Shown in pieces: positions 5,068-6,418 of a stretch of DNA of 6,418 bases. The position numbers and the translations under genes were made by a program. The stretch spans positions 1 to 6,418 of the forward strand of contig CAJUMS010000126.1 of the NCBI GenBank assembly GCA_910587465.1, read 5' to 3'. Under the pieces are notes generated by a model. That model saw only the letters and a program-made list of their open reading frames with translations, ran no database searches and was not told where the DNA came from. Origin of the DNA: an uncultured Oscillospiraceae bacterium (GTDB taxonomy: Bacteria > Bacillota > Clostridia > Oscillospirales > Ruminococcaceae). Numbering within the stretch: position 1 is the first letter of the stretch; every line of letters begins with the position of its first letter.

Positions 5068-6417
5068 TTAAATCATTTCCTCAAACATCGGCTCAAGTAT
5101 GATCATGGTGCTGTTCGTAAAATCGCCGTTCATCTCGAAGCTAACATCCAGCGACTTATCCTCGTTTTGATGGACGGTAACTCCGTTTACCAACATTCTG
5201 AGATTAGCATCGGATATTCTGCCATCAGAGAGTATGTCATCAAGCAGCATCGAGGTGCTTGTAAGGGTCTGCTGCCGCTGCCTGCATACCTTATCATACT
5301 CGCGACAGTCGGATATCTTCTTTTGAAGCTCCGTGATCTCGTTTTCGCGCTTTTCAATCATGCTGTCGTAGAATTCCGCGCGCGATTTATCCGTTACCTT
5401 GCCCATTATCAAGTCCTCTATTTGCTGTTTCAGTGCGATGATTTTTTCTTCGTACTGCCGAATCTGTAAATCGTAAGACGGCTTTTGCTTGAGCCATTGC
5501 TTGACGATCTCATCGTACTTTTCGCTCTCAGCTACTATCCGCTCTTTAAGATTTTGGATTTCTCCGAACACCAGTTCATCAAGCTGAGACTCGTGAATTC
5601 GGTGTGGTGTGCAGTATTCTTTGCCGTAACGGTGGTTGCTGTTGCAGGTGTATTCGACGTATTCCCTACCGCGCCATGTTCGGTTTTTCGCTATGAAGCA
5701 AGAACCGCACTCAGCGCATTTTATAAGTCCGGAGTAGCGATGAATTTTTCTTCCATTACTTGCCCGGGGCTTAATTTCGGAACGCTGTTTAAGTAAAAAT
5801 TGAGCCTGTGCCCATGTATGCCGATCAATAATCGGCTCGCAAAAGTTTTCATGACGGTACTGTTCCTCAGGTGCGATAAAGGTTTTTGTCTTGTAAATTT
5901 TCGAGGTTACGGTCTTATGATTTACCAAAGTTCCGATGTACATTTCGTTGCTGAGTATGCGCTTGATAGATGTTTGCTCCCATAAATATTGCCGTGAGAT
6001 AATCGGTTTCCAATCAGCGAGCTTTCGCTTTTGGTAGTATTCGGGAGAGCGAATCCCGCGTTCATTTAGCGATTTTGCTATTGTACACAATCCGTATCCG
6101 TCCACATAAAGCCGAAATATTTCCCGAATATAATCTGCGGTTTCGTTGTCGATTTCAACTTTTCCCGTGTTGCGGTCAAGGTAATATCCGAACGGCAATG
6201 ACGGAACAAGTCCGCTGTTCTTTTGCTTTTGACGTATTCCTGCTCGCACTTTCTTACTTATGTCCTTGGCATAGAAGTCGTTGAAGATCTGTTTGAATCC
6301 GATGAGCAAGTCATCATTTTCATTGGTGGTATCTATGCCTTCCGTAACCGAAATAACCTTTACTTTGATGTTGTATAATAAAACTTGACACCAAATTCTC
6401 AAAGAAGTATAATGCAA
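5068..6417 (-). CDS. Large serine recombinase, second type (5' part missing or outside the window)
   Basis: The frame is open to the right edge and stops at 5068-5070. Counting from the edge (position 6417), the end of the catalytic domain is visible: VKVISVTEGIDT (19-30), then the IFNDFYAKDISKKVR long helix (44-58). A recombinase domain follows (about 66-210, with FGYYLD, IREIFRLYVDGYG, IKRILSNEMYIG). A zinc beta-ribbon has Cys234, Cys237, Cys258 and Cys269. A coiled coil (about 285-380) and a beta-rich end complete it. It is a different lineage from the left recombinase, judging by its zinc-ribbon and tail sequences. The catalytic Ser, normally near residue 10 of such proteins, is not in the window. 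The first 16 or so residues do not resemble the family, and a perfect + strand promoter overlaps them, so the gene may be truncated near 6370. If so, it cannot act as a recombinase by itself. Confidence 0.9.
   Translation of the reverse strand: MHYTSLRIWCQVLLYNIKVKVISVTEGIDTTNENDDLLIGFKQIFNDFYAKDISKKVRAGIRQKQKNSGLVPSLPFGYYLDRNTGKVEIDNETADYIREIFRLYVDGYGLCTIAKSLNERGIRSPEYYQKRKLADWKPIISRQYLWEQTSIKRILSNEMYIGTLVNHKTVTSKIYKTKTFIAPEEQYRHENFCEPIIDRHTWAQAQFLLKQRSEIKPRASNGRKIHRYSGLIKCAECGSCFIAKNRTWRGREYVEYTCNSNHRYGKEYCTPHRIHESQLDELVFGEIQNLKERIVAESEKYDEIVKQWLKQKPSYDLQIRQYEEKIIALKQQIEDLIMGKVTDKSRAEFYDSMIEKRENEITELQKKISDCREYDKVCRQRQQTLTSTSMLLDDILSDGRISDANLRMLVNGVTVHQNEDKSLDVSFEMNGDFTNSTMIILEPMFEEMI
6385..6413 (+). 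promoter_or_regulatory. Consensus sigma-A promoter reading out of the window
   Basis: TTGACA at 6385-6390 and TATAAT at 6408-6413 are 17 bp apart, a perfect consensus. Transcription would start near 6420 and run right, away from the recombinase fragment. It overlaps the part of the right recombinase frame that does not look like recombinase, which supports a junction here. The gene it drives is outside the window. Confidence 0.65.
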
Positions 6418-6418
6418 G

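Noticed and set aside
4954..5469. 171-aa open frame on the + strand, partly in the inverted repeat
   Set aside because: Most of it is antisense to the clear recombinase coding sequence; the start lies in the repeat arm, and the protein shows no family features.
6375..6402. Possible - strand promoter TTGAGA-16-TATTAT facing the recombinase fragment
   Set aside because: Matches are partial and spacing is short; no start codon with a ribosome binding site follows in the recombinase frame. It may simply reflect AT-rich junction DNA.

Overview
The window looks like an accessory, mobile-element region of a low-to-mid GC Bacillota genome, most likely a clostridial (Eubacteriales) one. The evidence is Firmicutes-style AGGAG ribosome binding sites at good spacing, TTG and GTG starts, consensus sigma-A promoters, and two large serine recombinases of the kind common in clostridial integrative elements. 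No housekeeping gene is present.

Left block (1-1890, + strand, moderate GC): the C-terminal part of a large serine recombinase runs in from the left edge. Three tightly packed genes follow, and I read all of them as ribbon-helix-helix (RHH) proteins: a 159-aa protein with three RHH-like units in one chain, a 44-aa single-unit protein from a TTG start, and a 175-aa protein with two units plus a very acidic tail. The first and third end in similar Met-rich peptides. Overlaps and short gaps suggest one transcription unit with the recombinase.

Middle block (about 1891-4790, clearly AT-richer): a perfect TTGACA-17-TATAAT promoter sits 26 bp after the RHH block. About 65 nt past its expected start lies a strong terminator hairpin, so it either makes a short RNA or is an attenuated leader. 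Beyond it is a two-gene operon separated by 2 bp. The first gene is a 371-aa protein with a Cap4/DUF4297-like PD-(D/E)xK nuclease domain. The second is a 489-aa SMC/Rad50-like ABC ATPase with divergent motifs. Nuclease plus SMC-like ATPase in one operon on mobile DNA is the layout of Lamassu and ABC-3C anti-phage systems. I infer a compact, possibly undescribed two-gene relative in which the ATPase senses abnormal DNA and licenses the nuclease.

Right block (4754-6418): a long interrupted inverted repeat with a perfect 26-bp inner arm separates the operon from a second, unrelated large serine recombinase on the - strand. The recombinase frame is open to the window edge, but its similarity to the family seems to stop near 6370. 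Immediately beyond lies another perfect TTGACA-17-TATAAT promoter that reads out of the window, suggesting a truncated recombinase at an element junction. The cargo is therefore bracketed by two convergent recombinases, consistent with a defence module nested in stacked integrative elements.
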